A DNA stretch of 64,000 nt from Prevotellaceae bacterium. Its GTDB lineage: Bacteria > Bacteroidota > Bacteroidia > Bacteroidales > Muribaculaceae. A model generated the notes under the pieces. That model was not told the DNA's origin. It made no database searches and saw nothing but the letters and a program-made list of their open reading frames with translations. Positions within the stretch are counted from its first letter, which is position 1; each line of letters begins with the position of its first letter. The stretch lies in NCBI GenBank assembly GCA_021772015.1, contig JAETNS010000008.1, forward strand, positions 1 to 64,000. Reading direction: 5' to 3'. Positions 1 through 7,896 of this stretch are shown in pieces. A program made the position numbers and the translations under genes.

Positions 1-380
1 GGATGCCGGGGATCGCCATTTTCCACCTCCCCGTCTCCCTCCACCCTTCCTTTCCTCTCTTCCTTCCTCCCTCCCTGCCGGCGTTTCCCCCTTCCCTCCC
101 TCTCATCCAAATCTTTTCTTCCCTCCTTCATCCCTTCCCTCTCTCTTCCCCTCTCCTCCGCTGCCGCTGACCGGGGGTTACGCGAGTTTCCGTCGTCCGG
201 TCCGGTGCCCGAGCGGAGCGAGGGGGAAAGGTGGCAGTAACCCCTCGCTCCGCTCGGGCACAGGACTTGGAGGGGGACAGAATGGTATGGCGAGAGGGGT
301 TTATTGAGAGAGGAGAGGGAGGGACGAGGGGTAGGGAGGGTATGGATAAGGGTAGGTGGGGAATAGATTGGGAATAGGGG
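1..380. other. Intergenic spacer with polypyrimidine and purine-rich tracts
   Basis: No plausible gene is seen here. Bases about 25-172 are almost pure C/T on the plus strand, and bases about 265-390 are strongly G/A. Between them lies a 21-bp inverted repeat. At 317-340 there are five closely spaced runs of three or four G, which fits a G-quadruplex motif. The spacer lies just downstream of queA, so it may act in 3' end formation, but no U-tailed terminator is obvious. Confidence 0.6.
205..261. repeat. 21-bp perfect inverted repeat downstream of queA
   Basis: Bases 205-225 and 241-261 are exact reverse complements, with a 15-base loop between them. The arms are GC-rich and begin GTGCCCGAGCGG. 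No T-run follows in either direction, so a standard intrinsic terminator is not clear. It could stabilise the 3' end of the queA transcript or be a dispersed intergenic repeat. Confidence 0.7.
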
Positions 381-1676
381 TTAGAGGAGGAGGGTTGCGT
401 CGCCGTAGGAGAGGAAACGGAAGGAGTGGGTCAGGGCGTAGTCGTAGAGGGGGCGCCAGTCTCCGTTCGTGAAGGCGGAGACGAGGAGTAAGAGGGTTGA
501 TTTGGGTTGATGGAAATTGGTTATCATGCCTTTAACCAGGCGATATTTGTAGCCGGGGGCTATTATTATGCGGGTGGAGGCGATGAATGTTGTCTGATGG
601 CTGTTTTTAAGATGGGTTATAAGGGCGGAAATGGCTTGTGAGGGGGATGGCATTGTTTCTCCTGGAAGTATCTCATATGGGAGCCACTGAGGGATTTCTC
701 CTTCCCATTTTCCGGCGAGGATAAGTCGCCCGGCATGGTATAATGATTCCAGTGTGCGCACGGAGGTGGTTCCGACGGCTATGATCTTGAATTTGTCTTT
801 TTTCTCTTCAAGGAGGGCATGGATCTCTTCAAGCAATGTGAGGGGGACGGCGATGAATTCGGCATGCATGGGGTGCTGGCCTATGGTTTCCGATTTCACG
901 GGCTGGAATGTGCCTGCGCCGACATGCAGGGTCAGCTCCCGGCGCGGTATGCCGCGTCGGGATATCTCTTCGAGAACCCTTTCGGTGAAGTGTAGTCCCG
1001 CAGTGGGGGCGGCCACAGATCCTTCGATGCGGGAGTAGACTGTCTGGTAGTCTTTATTGTCGGATGACTCTGTGGGACGGTTGAGATAGGGAGGGATGGG
1101 GATTTCCCCTATTGCCGATATGATCTGGGAAAATGTGACGGCAGGGTTGTCCCAGGAGAATTCCACGACGGAGGCGTTTCCCTCTTTGGACACACGCCGG
1201 GCCTGAAGCATAAGTGGCTCTTCGCCGATTGTGACATGCATCGACAGCTGTCCTTCTTTCCATCTTTTGGAATTCCCCACGAAGCATGTCCAAGAGCAAT
1301 GGGCGGTGCTGGCGAAGCTTTGGGCATAATCTGCCGGAGATACAGGTTCCAGACAGAATATTTCTATCAAGGCTCCTTCCTGATGGCTGTTTGATGAGGA
1401 TTTGCGGAAACGCAGCCGGGCGTTTATGACGCGTGTGTTGTTGTATATGAGCATTGAGCCGTCCGGCAACAAGGAAGGAAGGTCTGTGAACACATGCCGG
1501 GATATCCGGCCGTCGTGGCTGCGGAGCAGCAGTTTGCACGCGTCCCTTACCTCGAGGGGATGTTTGGCTATCATTTCGTCGGGAAGGGGGTAGTCGAATT
1601 CCTCGATACGCAATGCGGCCGGGTTGATGGATCTTTTTTCTGAATCAGTCGCTGTGGTCTCCTCTTTAAGTATCAT
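381..1676 (-). CDS. queA: S-adenosylmethionine:tRNA ribosyltransferase-isomerase (QueA)
   Basis: QueA moves the ribosyl group of SAM onto 7-aminomethyl-7-deazaguanine in tRNA, forming epoxyqueuosine in the queuosine pathway (family knowledge). Three family blocks are visible: PTAGLHFTE near residue 222, HVGAGTFQPV near 250 and NFHQPKSTLLLL near 385. The reading frame extends upstream to 1769, but a promoter box (TAATTTTG on the minus strand, 1695-1702) lies inside that extension. I therefore place the start at the ATG at 1676, giving 431 residues and a very short leader. This is longer than the roughly 350 residues of E. coli QueA because of internal insertions, as I recall for Bacteroidetes forms. 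It stands alone and is divergent from the ArgC-like gene. Confidence 0.93.
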   Translation of the reverse strand: MILKEETTATDSEKRSINPAALRIEEFDYPLPDEMIAKHPLEVRDACKLLLRSHDGRISRHVFTDLPSLLPDGSMLIYNNTRVINARLRFRKSSSNSHQEGALIEIFCLEPVSPADYAQSFASTAHCSWTCFVGNSKRWKEGQLSMHVTIGEEPLMLQARRVSKEGNASVVEFSWDNPAVTFSQIISAIGEIPIPPYLNRPTESSDNKDYQTVYSRIEGSVAAPTAGLHFTERVLEEISRRGIPRRELTLHVGAGTFQPVKSETIGQHPMHAEFIAVPLTLLEEIHALLEEKKDKFKIIAVGTTSVRTLESLYHAGRLILAGKWEGEIPQWLPYEILPGETMPSPSQAISALITHLKNSHQTTFIASTRIIIAPGYKYRLVKGMITNFHQPKSTLLLLVSAFTNGDWRPLYDYALTHSFRFLSYGDATLLL

Positions 1677-1694
1677 AGGTGCTGTTTTACCAGA

Positions 1695-1702
1695 CAAAAT
1701 TA
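1695..1702 (-). promoter_or_regulatory. Promoter -7 box of queA
   Basis: The minus strand reads TAATTTTG, an exact match to the Bacteroidetes -7 consensus TAnnTTTG. The ATG at 1676 lies 18 bases downstream, so the mRNA leader would be only about 12-15 nt. No good TTTG -33 box is seen at the usual spacing. The site decides the queA start. Confidence 0.6.
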
Positions 1703-1807
1703 CGTAATTATTCCCTGATATGGAGTTGTTCTCGAAAAAATTATCTATTTTTGCATTTAAGTCATCCAAGGTGATGACGGCTTCATTAATATCATTTTTG
1801 GAATCCA

Positions 1808-2866
1808 GTGATTAATGTGGGAATAGTCGGCGGCGAGACAGAAGCTGCCGGAGAACTTATAAGAATACTGATAAATCATCCTGATGTAGTACTGCGCGGG
1901 GTGTGTTCACCCGAGCACGCAGGTCAGCGTGTAGACCGTCTCCATCGGGGGCTGACAGGCGATACTGACCTATGTTTTGTCAAGAGTCTTGACGCGTCAA
2001 AGTTCAACTGCGTGTTTCTTGTCGGTGAATCCTGGCAAGCACAGGAGTTCATGGAGGGGGTGAATGCTCCTGCCCACCGCTCTGAGACAGAAACAGAGGG
2101 GGATCACGAGGAATTGCTGCGTATCATTGACATGACGGGCAGTTTCCTTGACGGCCAACATGGGATGGTATATGGATTTCCTGAATATCATCGGAAAGCC
2201 CTTGTGAGAGGAGCATTGAGGGCTTCTATTCCTTCGGCGATAGCACTTGGAGTGGAATTGTCGCTGTTTCCTCTGGCAAAGAATCATCTATTGTCAGGCA
2301 AGATTGACTCCACTGTCTGCAGGTCGCGCGAGTCGCGTTCATGTGATTCCATTATAATGCCGCAGAATGATTTTGCCGCTTCGCAGTTGTCCACACGCCT
2401 TGATCCGGTGGCCCCTGCTGAAAATAGGCCTGATTCGGAGCAGGCGGCTTCAGAGATCAAAAAGGAGATGCAAGAGATTGATCCCTCCTTCAATGGGAGC
2501 ATCAACTTGAGACTTTCGACCGACAGGGCCATGTCGCGGGGAATGACAGTAACGACCGAGGTGTCTTGCGGGGTCAGCCTGGAGGAGGTCTGCCGTCTGT
2601 ATGAGGAGGCTTACATCGACCATGCTTTTACATTCCTGATAGACCGTCATCCCGAGACAGCGGATATCTCCAATACCAACAAATGTCTGTTGGAGATCCG
2701 CTCCACAGAGGGAGGCTTGTCCAGTAGCAATGAGCCGTCAATCCGTATCACAGCCGTATTGGATGATTTCATCAAAGGTCGCGCCGGGACAGCCGTCCAT
2801 TGCATGAACCTGCTGTTCGGCCTATCGGAGAGGACCGGTCTTGCGTTGAAAGCCTCTGTCGTCTGA
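1808..2866 (+). CDS. ArgC-like protein lacking catalytic residues
   Basis: The protein (352 residues, GTG start; a stop codon just upstream excludes a longer form) aligns from memory with N-acetyl-gamma-glutamyl-phosphate reductase, the NADPH enzyme of arginine synthesis. Matches include GELIRILINHPDV (15-27), VYGFPEYHR (121-129), a NTNKCLLEI block and a C-terminal stretch resembling the ArgC end (FIKGRAGTAVHCMNLLFGL). However, the active-site motif NPGCxPT is replaced by SIPSAIALG (140-148) with no cysteine, the HRHxPEI histidine block is not seen, and the glycine loop GASGYTG reads GGETEAA. It is therefore probably not an active reductase; a regulatory or binding role is possible but unknown. 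The gene is alone, with no arg neighbours. A weak box (CATTTTTG, 1793-1800) ends 8 bases before the start, suggesting a near-leaderless message. Confidence 0.75.
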   Translation: MINVGIVGGETEAAGELIRILINHPDVVLRGVCSPEHAGQRVDRLHRGLTGDTDLCFVKSLDASKFNCVFLVGESWQAQEFMEGVNAPAHRSETETEGDHEELLRIIDMTGSFLDGQHGMVYGFPEYHRKALVRGALRASIPSAIALGVELSLFPLAKNHLLSGKIDSTVCRSRESRSCDSIIMPQNDFAASQLSTRLDPVAPAENRPDSEQAASEIKKEMQEIDPSFNGSINLRLSTDRAMSRGMTVTTEVSCGVSLEEVCRLYEEAYIDHAFTFLIDRHPETADISNTNKCLLEIRSTEGGLSSSNEPSIRITAVLDDFIKGRAGTAVHCMNLLFGLSERTGLALKASVV

Positions 2867-2944
2867 ATGATTCCGGAAATCATGACCGGACATTCCGTTA
2901 AATAAACGATACGGCGGGGCAAACAAACCGGAGGAAATCAAACT

Positions 2945-2987
2945 AAACAAGGGCCGGAGAGATTCAAAATCTCTCCGGCCCTTGTTT
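2945..2987. terminator. Bidirectional intrinsic terminator between the ArgC-like gene and the Wzc-like gene
   Basis: Bases 2945-2964 and 2968-2987 are perfect reverse complements (20-bp stem, 3-base loop). The GC-rich core GGGCCGGAGAGATT is flanked by AAACAA and TTGTTT, so a U-rich tract follows on both strands. It sits between convergent genes and can serve both. Confidence 0.88.
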
Positions 2988-3012
2988 TATTCGTGGGATA
3001 CAGAAGTCATTA

Positions 3013-5487
3013 TCATTCTTTCTTTTTCATATATCCGTAACCGTAGCCATATCCATATCCGTAACGTGACGACAGCGGGCCGAGGTGTGACTGGTCTGTG
3101 CCGTTGAGGATGATAGCGATATTGTGGTAACGCTGGTTGTCGTAAAGTTCCTGAATACGCGGGAGCATTTCACGTTCAAGCAGCCCTGCGCGGATGACAA
3201 ACACCGTCATGTCGGTGTGGCGGTTGATGATCTTCGCGTCGGCCACGACCTCGATGGGCGGGCAGTCGAGAAGGACATAGTCGTATTCGGCACGGAGCTT
3301 GTCGAGGAGAGATTTCAAGCGCGGGGAATAAAGCAGCTCGGCGGGATTCGGAGGTATGGCTCCGACAGGGACGATATCGACGAAATGATCCTTGGCCGGT
3401 TGTTTCGGGTCGATGCGTTTTGGCGGCTCAACAGGTCTGTGGACAAGGATCTGGTCGAGAGTGGCGTGGCCGGAAAGATATGCCGAAACACCGACGGCCG
3501 GGTTCTGAACGAAAGATGAGAGCGAAGCCTTGCGCAGGTCAAGGTCGACGATCACAACCTTTTTGTCCTTGATGGCAAGCACGGTGGCGAGGTTCATGGT
3601 GATGAACGTCTTTCCGGAGCCCGGATTCGCGGAGGTGATCATCAGGGTATGGGCACCTGTGGTTTCCGCGTCGGTCATCAGTTCGAGGTTTGTACGGATG
3701 ACGCGGAAAGCTTCATTGATTGTGTTGCCTGAGCCTTTGCGCACCATCACTATGCGACGGTCTTTCTCATCTTCATGAGCTTTGCGCAGACGCTGTAGAC
3801 CTTTGCGCTTGTTGTAGCCCAAGGGGATCTCTCCGATGAAAGGCACAGACAGGCGTTCGAGGTCGCGGCGGCCGCGAACCTTGGTGTTGAATGTCTCGCA
3901 GAGATAGATAGCTCCGGTCGGGATCAAAAGACCCACAAGGACGGCCACCATCATTATTGAACGAGGATTGGGAGCGACAGGGGCGTTGCTTCCGGTCGGA
4001 GGAGTTATCACACGGGTGTTGTAAGCGGTGAACGCCTGTGACAACTCGTTCTCCTCGCGTTTCTGCAGGAGGTACAGGTAAAGACTCTCCTTCACCTTCT
4101 GTTGACGCTCGACGCTCAGCAGGTAGCGTGCCTGGGAGGGGTTTGCCTGCAGCCGCGATGAAGCGGTGGCCTGGTTTGTCTGGGCGGCGCGGATATAGGA
4201 GTTGAGGGTGACAATGTAGTTGTCTATCGACTGGAGGATTGCCTGACGGATACCGTCGAGCTGGTTGTCCATGTTGATCACCAACGGGTTGGCAGTCGAT
4301 GAGTTCTCGACGAGATTATTGCGTTCGAGGAGTTTCTGGTTGTATTCGGTGATCTGCTGCTCGATATTGAGGTTCTCCAGACCCGAGTTTGCCGGAAGGA
4401 CGTTGAACGAGTTGGCGGAGTTGGCCAGATAGTTGCGGATGTAACGCGCCATCCCCAGGCGGTTGTTGAGTTGGAGTACCTCGTCTGTTGCCTGTGACGC
4501 GCGGTTGAAGTATGCCTGGGCGGCCGCGTCTATATCCGGCACCATATGGGTCGACTTGAAAGAGGAAATCTCGGAATCAACGCCGCCGAGTTCCTGCTCG
4601 ATCACCGCCAGACGTTCCTTTATGAATTCGGAGGTCGACACGGCAATGCGGTTCTTGTCTCTAACCCAGTTTTCATTGTAAACCTCGATGACAGAGTTGA
4701 GAATATCCTCGGCGCGGTCTATCGACACATCCTTGTAGGTAAGCGAGATGACAGACGACCAGTCTTCAGGGATCTCGGCCTTGAGATTGCTGGCGCAGCC
4801 GAGGGCGGTGTCATGAACGGACCTGCGCATTACATCGATTTCCATAGGCTCCGAGATTGTGCCCTGGAACGCCGCGTTTGGCGCATAGACCACATTCCCC
4901 GCCGGAGTCTTGATGGTGTCGAGCATGTGGAAATCCTTGATGACCACGGGCTTGTAGACGAGCGGAGCTCCATTTTCGTCGGTCTTGCCAAGATCGAAGT
5001 CAGAGAGCTGCATCTTCCCGTCAGGGAAGAGGGTGGCCTTGAGAGACACAGGCTGCTTGTCTTCCACATCCACGAACTTCAGGGTCACGGGAAGGTTGGC
5101 CCCGTAGAGCTGACGGGGATAGAACATCCCGGGCACAGTATAATTCACGTTCAAGCCCAAGCGTTTTACCACCTCATACATTACTGTGGGGGAAGTGATC
5201 GAGATGACCTCGTTGGTGATGTTGGTGTTTGACTGGAGGAATCCCATACCGGAGAAAGAAGAGCCGACATCTCCCCCCGCAGTGCCGCCAAGACGGTCAT
5301 CCTTGATCATCAGCAAAGCGTTGCGCTGGTATACTTTAGGGGTTTTCAGTATTTGGTAGAAAGCGAACCCGCAGCAGACGAACAGCGACAGCACAAACCA
5401 GTACCATCTCGACAGGCACATCCACAACAGATCCTTCATGTTTATGCCCTGTTCGATTTCAGGAGCATTGTTGTCGTTTTCTTGCAC
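3013..5487 (-). CDS. Wzc-like polysaccharide co-polymerase and tyrosine autokinase
   Basis: This 824-residue inner-membrane protein should control chain length and export of a surface polysaccharide. An N-terminal Wzz domain starts with a membrane helix (about 29-47). A long periplasmic coiled-coil follows, then a second helix near 512-535. The cytoplasmic BY-kinase domain has Walker A SANPGSGKT (about 616), Walker A' VVIVDLDLRK (about 642) and Walker B YVLLDCPP (about 737). The C-terminus carries a tyrosine cluster of alternating Y and G (YGYGYGYGYGY) followed by MKKKE, the expected autophosphorylation tail. It is the last gene of the operon after the WecA-like and Wza-like genes. No partner tyrosine phosphatase is seen next to it. 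Confidence 0.93.
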   Translation of the reverse strand: MQENDNNAPEIEQGINMKDLLWMCLSRWYWFVLSLFVCCGFAFYQILKTPKVYQRNALLMIKDDRLGGTAGGDVGSSFSGMGFLQSNTNITNEVISITSPTVMYEVVKRLGLNVNYTVPGMFYPRQLYGANLPVTLKFVDVEDKQPVSLKATLFPDGKMQLSDFDLGKTDENGAPLVYKPVVIKDFHMLDTIKTPAGNVVYAPNAAFQGTISEPMEIDVMRRSVHDTALGCASNLKAEIPEDWSSVISLTYKDVSIDRAEDILNSVIEVYNENWVRDKNRIAVSTSEFIKERLAVIEQELGGVDSEISSFKSTHMVPDIDAAAQAYFNRASQATDEVLQLNNRLGMARYIRNYLANSANSFNVLPANSGLENLNIEQQITEYNQKLLERNNLVENSSTANPLVINMDNQLDGIRQAILQSIDNYIVTLNSYIRAAQTNQATASSRLQANPSQARYLLSVERQQKVKESLYLYLLQKREENELSQAFTAYNTRVITPPTGSNAPVAPNPRSIMMVAVLVGLLIPTGAIYLCETFNTKVRGRRDLERLSVPFIGEIPLGYNKRKGLQRLRKAHEDEKDRRIVMVRKGSGNTINEAFRVIRTNLELMTDAETTGAHTLMITSANPGSGKTFITMNLATVLAIKDKKVVIVDLDLRKASLSSFVQNPAVGVSAYLSGHATLDQILVHRPVEPPKRIDPKQPAKDHFVDIVPVGAIPPNPAELLYSPRLKSLLDKLRAEYDYVLLDCPPIEVVADAKIINRHTDMTVFVIRAGLLEREMLPRIQELYDNQRYHNIAIILNGTDQSHLGPLSSRYGYGYGYGYGYMKKKE

Positions 5488-5547
5488 GATGAAAGGTGTT
5501 TTTTAGAGTTAGTTGTCAGAAGACATTTGTATGTGAATTGAACGGAT

Positions 5548-6366
5548 TTACCAGTTCTTTATCAGCAGCAGCACCGTCGTTGCGAATGACGCGATGGAGA
5601 TCCAGAACGAGGGGGTGAATACCGAGTTGCCGTTGGCTGTCGTCTGGCGTTTGCGGACATCTGTCGGCTCGACATAGATCACATCGTTCTGTTGCAGGTA
5701 ATACACGGGGGAAGAGAGAGTCGCGTTGGCGTTTGTGAGGTCTATCGTGTGGGCGACCTGCCGTCCCTCCTCCATGCGCAGCACGATCACGTTAGAGCGT
5801 TTTCCCTGTATCGTGAGGTCTCCCGCTCCGGCAATGGCATCAAGGATGGTGAAGCGGTCACGGTCAATGCTGACACGTCCGGGTCTGGTCACCTCTCCGA
5901 GGACGTTGACCGAACGGTTCATGAAATCGACGATTACTGTCGGGTCTTTCACAAGGTTGCGTTGAAGCAGCTCCCTCTTGACATAGTCAGCCACCTCCGT
6001 GCGTTTCATGCCACCGATGTGGAGTGTGCCAAGCACCGGAAACTCGATATCGCCGTAAGTGTCGACCGTGTAAGTGGCCACTTGGTTTGAATGTGCCATG
6101 CCGGAGGCGGCTGTCTCGCCGATACGGGTGGACTGGATCGGGAGGTTGAACAGGGTCGCCAGCTGCGGGTCTTTGGAGTGTACCGTGATAGACAGACGGT
6201 CGTCAGGCATTACGACAAGCTCCTTGGCGGCAGACACCTCGCGGCGGGTGCCCTCGTCAAGGTCTTGGAAATAAGTTATATCCGTTGGCGTATGACATGA
6301 CGAGAGGCCGAGCAACATAGCCCCGGCCAGTCCGATCGATTGAAAAAGCGATTTACAGGAAAACAT
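5548..6366 (-). CDS. Wza-like polysaccharide export outer-membrane lipoprotein
   Basis: The protein has a lipoprotein signal with Cys24 in LGLSSC, a polysaccharide-export domain and a following SLBB-type segment (from about VDFMNRSVNVLGEV), then a hydrophobic C-terminal helix ending near LLLIKNW. The family forms the outer-membrane exit for capsule or exopolysaccharide and works with the Wzc-like kinase encoded 60 bases downstream. The frame is open to a TTG at 6393, but the ATG at 6366 directly precedes the signal peptide and is preferred (272 residues). At this length it is shorter than E. coli Wza (379), as is common for Bacteroidetes forms. Confidence 0.9.
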   Translation of the reverse strand: MFSCKSLFQSIGLAGAMLLGLSSCHTPTDITYFQDLDEGTRREVSAAKELVVMPDDRLSITVHSKDPQLATLFNLPIQSTRIGETAASGMAHSNQVATYTVDTYGDIEFPVLGTLHIGGMKRTEVADYVKRELLQRNLVKDPTVIVDFMNRSVNVLGEVTRPGRVSIDRDRFTILDAIAGAGDLTIQGKRSNVIVLRMEEGRQVAHTIDLTNANATLSSPVYYLQQNDVIYVEPTDVRKRQTTANGNSVFTPSFWISIASFATTVLLLIKNW

Positions 6367-6410
6367 GATCTGTGTTGAATTTTTTATAAACAAAGTTTGC
6401 GGTCGAGAGA

Positions 6411-7568
6411 TCAGTCATATCCATGAGTTATGCCTTCCCTCAGCTGCTTGGCGCGTATGGCCTTTGTCAGTAAGAAATTGGCTATGACCCATATGCTGAA
6501 ATCAATGACGATTATCATGAAAGTGGAGACCGATTGCGAGATCAGCAGGTCGAGACCTATGACACCGGCCGAGGTGGCGAGGATGGTGATCATCGCCGGA
6601 CGTTGGGGGAACCCGAGGGCGAGAAGCTTATGATGGATATGTACCCTGTCGGGAAGGAATGGCGAATGCCCCCGTATGACGCGGTGGACAAAAACCCTGA
6701 TAACGTCGAGACATGGTATGGCCAGCGGAGCGAAGGCAATGACGAGCGTGTCCGCCGCGAAAATGCCCCCGTTGTCTATCCCTGTCAGCTGTAATGCGAG
6801 GAAACTCAACACAAGGCCTGTGGTCAGCGACCCCGTGTCGCCCATGAAAATCTTTTTCCCCCTCGCCGGATTGCCGAACACATTGTAATAAAAGAAAGGT
6901 ACGAGTGTGCCAAGCGCGGCGAAAGATATCATGCAGTAGACCCACTGGCCCGCTGCCATGAAGAAGAACCCGTAAAAGATCATCGCTATGCCGCTAAGCC
7001 CGGATGCGAGGCCGTCGATTCCGTCTATGAGGTTGATGGCATTGGTTATGAACACAACCAGGAAGACTGTCAGAGTCCATGATACAATTGGCGGCAGATC
7101 ATATATGCCTAACATCCCGTTGAGTGAGTCTACCCTTACGCCGGCAGCCGCGAGCATCAGCGCAGCCAGTATCTGGGCGCAGAATTTGGCGCGATACTTA
7201 ACTCCGATCAGGTCATCGGCGATGCCGACGAGATACATCATCATCAAGGCACATAGCCCGAAACATAATGGAATGACAAGACCTTCGGTAAGAGAGTTGC
7301 CAAGTATTTGTGAAACCTGGAATGATGAAGAGGAAACAGATTCCCCCCTGAGGAGCATGAAGCCTGACACAAGGCACAATGAAAGGACAATAGACGGCAT
7401 GAAAGCCAGGCCTCCGAGCCTCGGGACCGCGCCTTTGTGGATTTTCCTCTCGTCCGGCTCGTCGAAAAGTTTTTTCCTGAATGAAATCAGCAGGATCTGG
7501 GGTATGATTATACCCGCCAGTATGGAGCTGACAAGAAAGACTGATATGGCGATTAAGACCAGTTGCAT
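6411..7568 (-). CDS. Undecaprenyl-phosphate sugar-1-phosphate transferase (WecA/MraY family)
   Basis: This 385-residue multi-spanning membrane protein (about ten or eleven helices) should load a sugar-1-phosphate onto undecaprenyl phosphate, starting synthesis of a lipid-linked glycan. Family signatures are visible: the DEPDERKIHKGAVPRLGG start, the acidic pair in GIADDLIGVKYR, NLIDGIDGLASG, FMGDTGSLTTG and the histidine motif RVHIHHKLLALG. This pattern is closer to WecA/TagO than to MraY. It is the first gene of a three-gene operon with the exporter and kinase. The sugar cannot be read from sequence. Confidence 0.92.
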   Translation of the reverse strand: MQLVLIAISVFLVSSILAGIIIPQILLISFRKKLFDEPDERKIHKGAVPRLGGLAFMPSIVLSLCLVSGFMLLRGESVSSSSFQVSQILGNSLTEGLVIPLCFGLCALMMMYLVGIADDLIGVKYRAKFCAQILAALMLAAAGVRVDSLNGMLGIYDLPPIVSWTLTVFLVVFITNAINLIDGIDGLASGLSGIAMIFYGFFFMAAGQWVYCMISFAALGTLVPFFYYNVFGNPARGKKIFMGDTGSLTTGLVLSFLALQLTGIDNGGIFAADTLVIAFAPLAIPCLDVIRVFVHRVIRGHSPFLPDRVHIHHKLLALGFPQRPAMITILATSAGVIGLDLLISQSVSTFMIIVIDFSIWVIANFLLTKAIRAKQLREGITHGYD

Positions 7569-7598
7569 GCGTTCATCATGTTAAAGAATAATGACCCC

Positions 7599-7697
7599 TC
7601 AGGGCGGTAAGGATTCCGCCTTTGAGAATGCGATAAAGATTATTTGGCGTAAACGGGCACATAGAACTACCGAGGGGGTGTAAGGGGGATATCCCAT
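7599..7697 (-). other. Possible 32-codon leader ORF in the 5' leader of the polysaccharide operon
   Basis: The leader from the promoter at 7763-7794 to the WecA-like start is about 190 nt. It holds an ATG frame (7697 to 7599) that starts MGYPPYTP and ends SLPP before TGA. A short hairpin (7603-7607 with 7616-7620, GGCGG/CCGCC) covers its last codons. This could be a regulatory upstream ORF or chance; there is no conservation evidence. Confidence 0.25.
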
Positions 7698-7762
7698 CCA
7701 ACCGCCGGATCCGATATTACGAATAAGGAATGGGATTGAAGAGGGATTCCATATAATCGCCG

Positions 7763-7794
7763 CAAAATTACGAAAAAAAGGCCGAACTGCCAAA
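7763..7794 (-). promoter_or_regulatory. Promoter of the polysaccharide operon
   Basis: On the minus strand TTTG (7791-7794) is followed after exactly 20 bases by TAATTTTG (7763-7770), a full match to the Bacteroidetes sigma consensus. The start of the first gene is at 7568, so the leader is about 190 nt. That is unusually long for this window. Confidence 0.75.
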
Positions 7795-7846
7795 ACGGCA
7801 GGCAAAAATACCTGCTCCTTGCGGCCGCAGGGTCGGGAAAAATGCG

Positions 7847-7854
7847 TATCTTTG
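7847..7854 (+). promoter_or_regulatory. Promoter -7 box of speA
   Basis: TATCTTTG matches TAnnTTTG and lies 42 bases before the ATG at 7897. It also shows that the longer in-frame extension to 7819 cannot be the translated start. No matching -33 TTTG is clear. Confidence 0.55.
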
Positions 7855-7896
7855 CTGTTGAAAAATCAAATACCTACTAAACGATATCTTTACACG

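Noticed and set aside
205-261. Inverted repeat as a transposon end or attachment site
   Set aside because: No transposase, integrase, target duplication or second copy is seen; a simple hairpin explains it.
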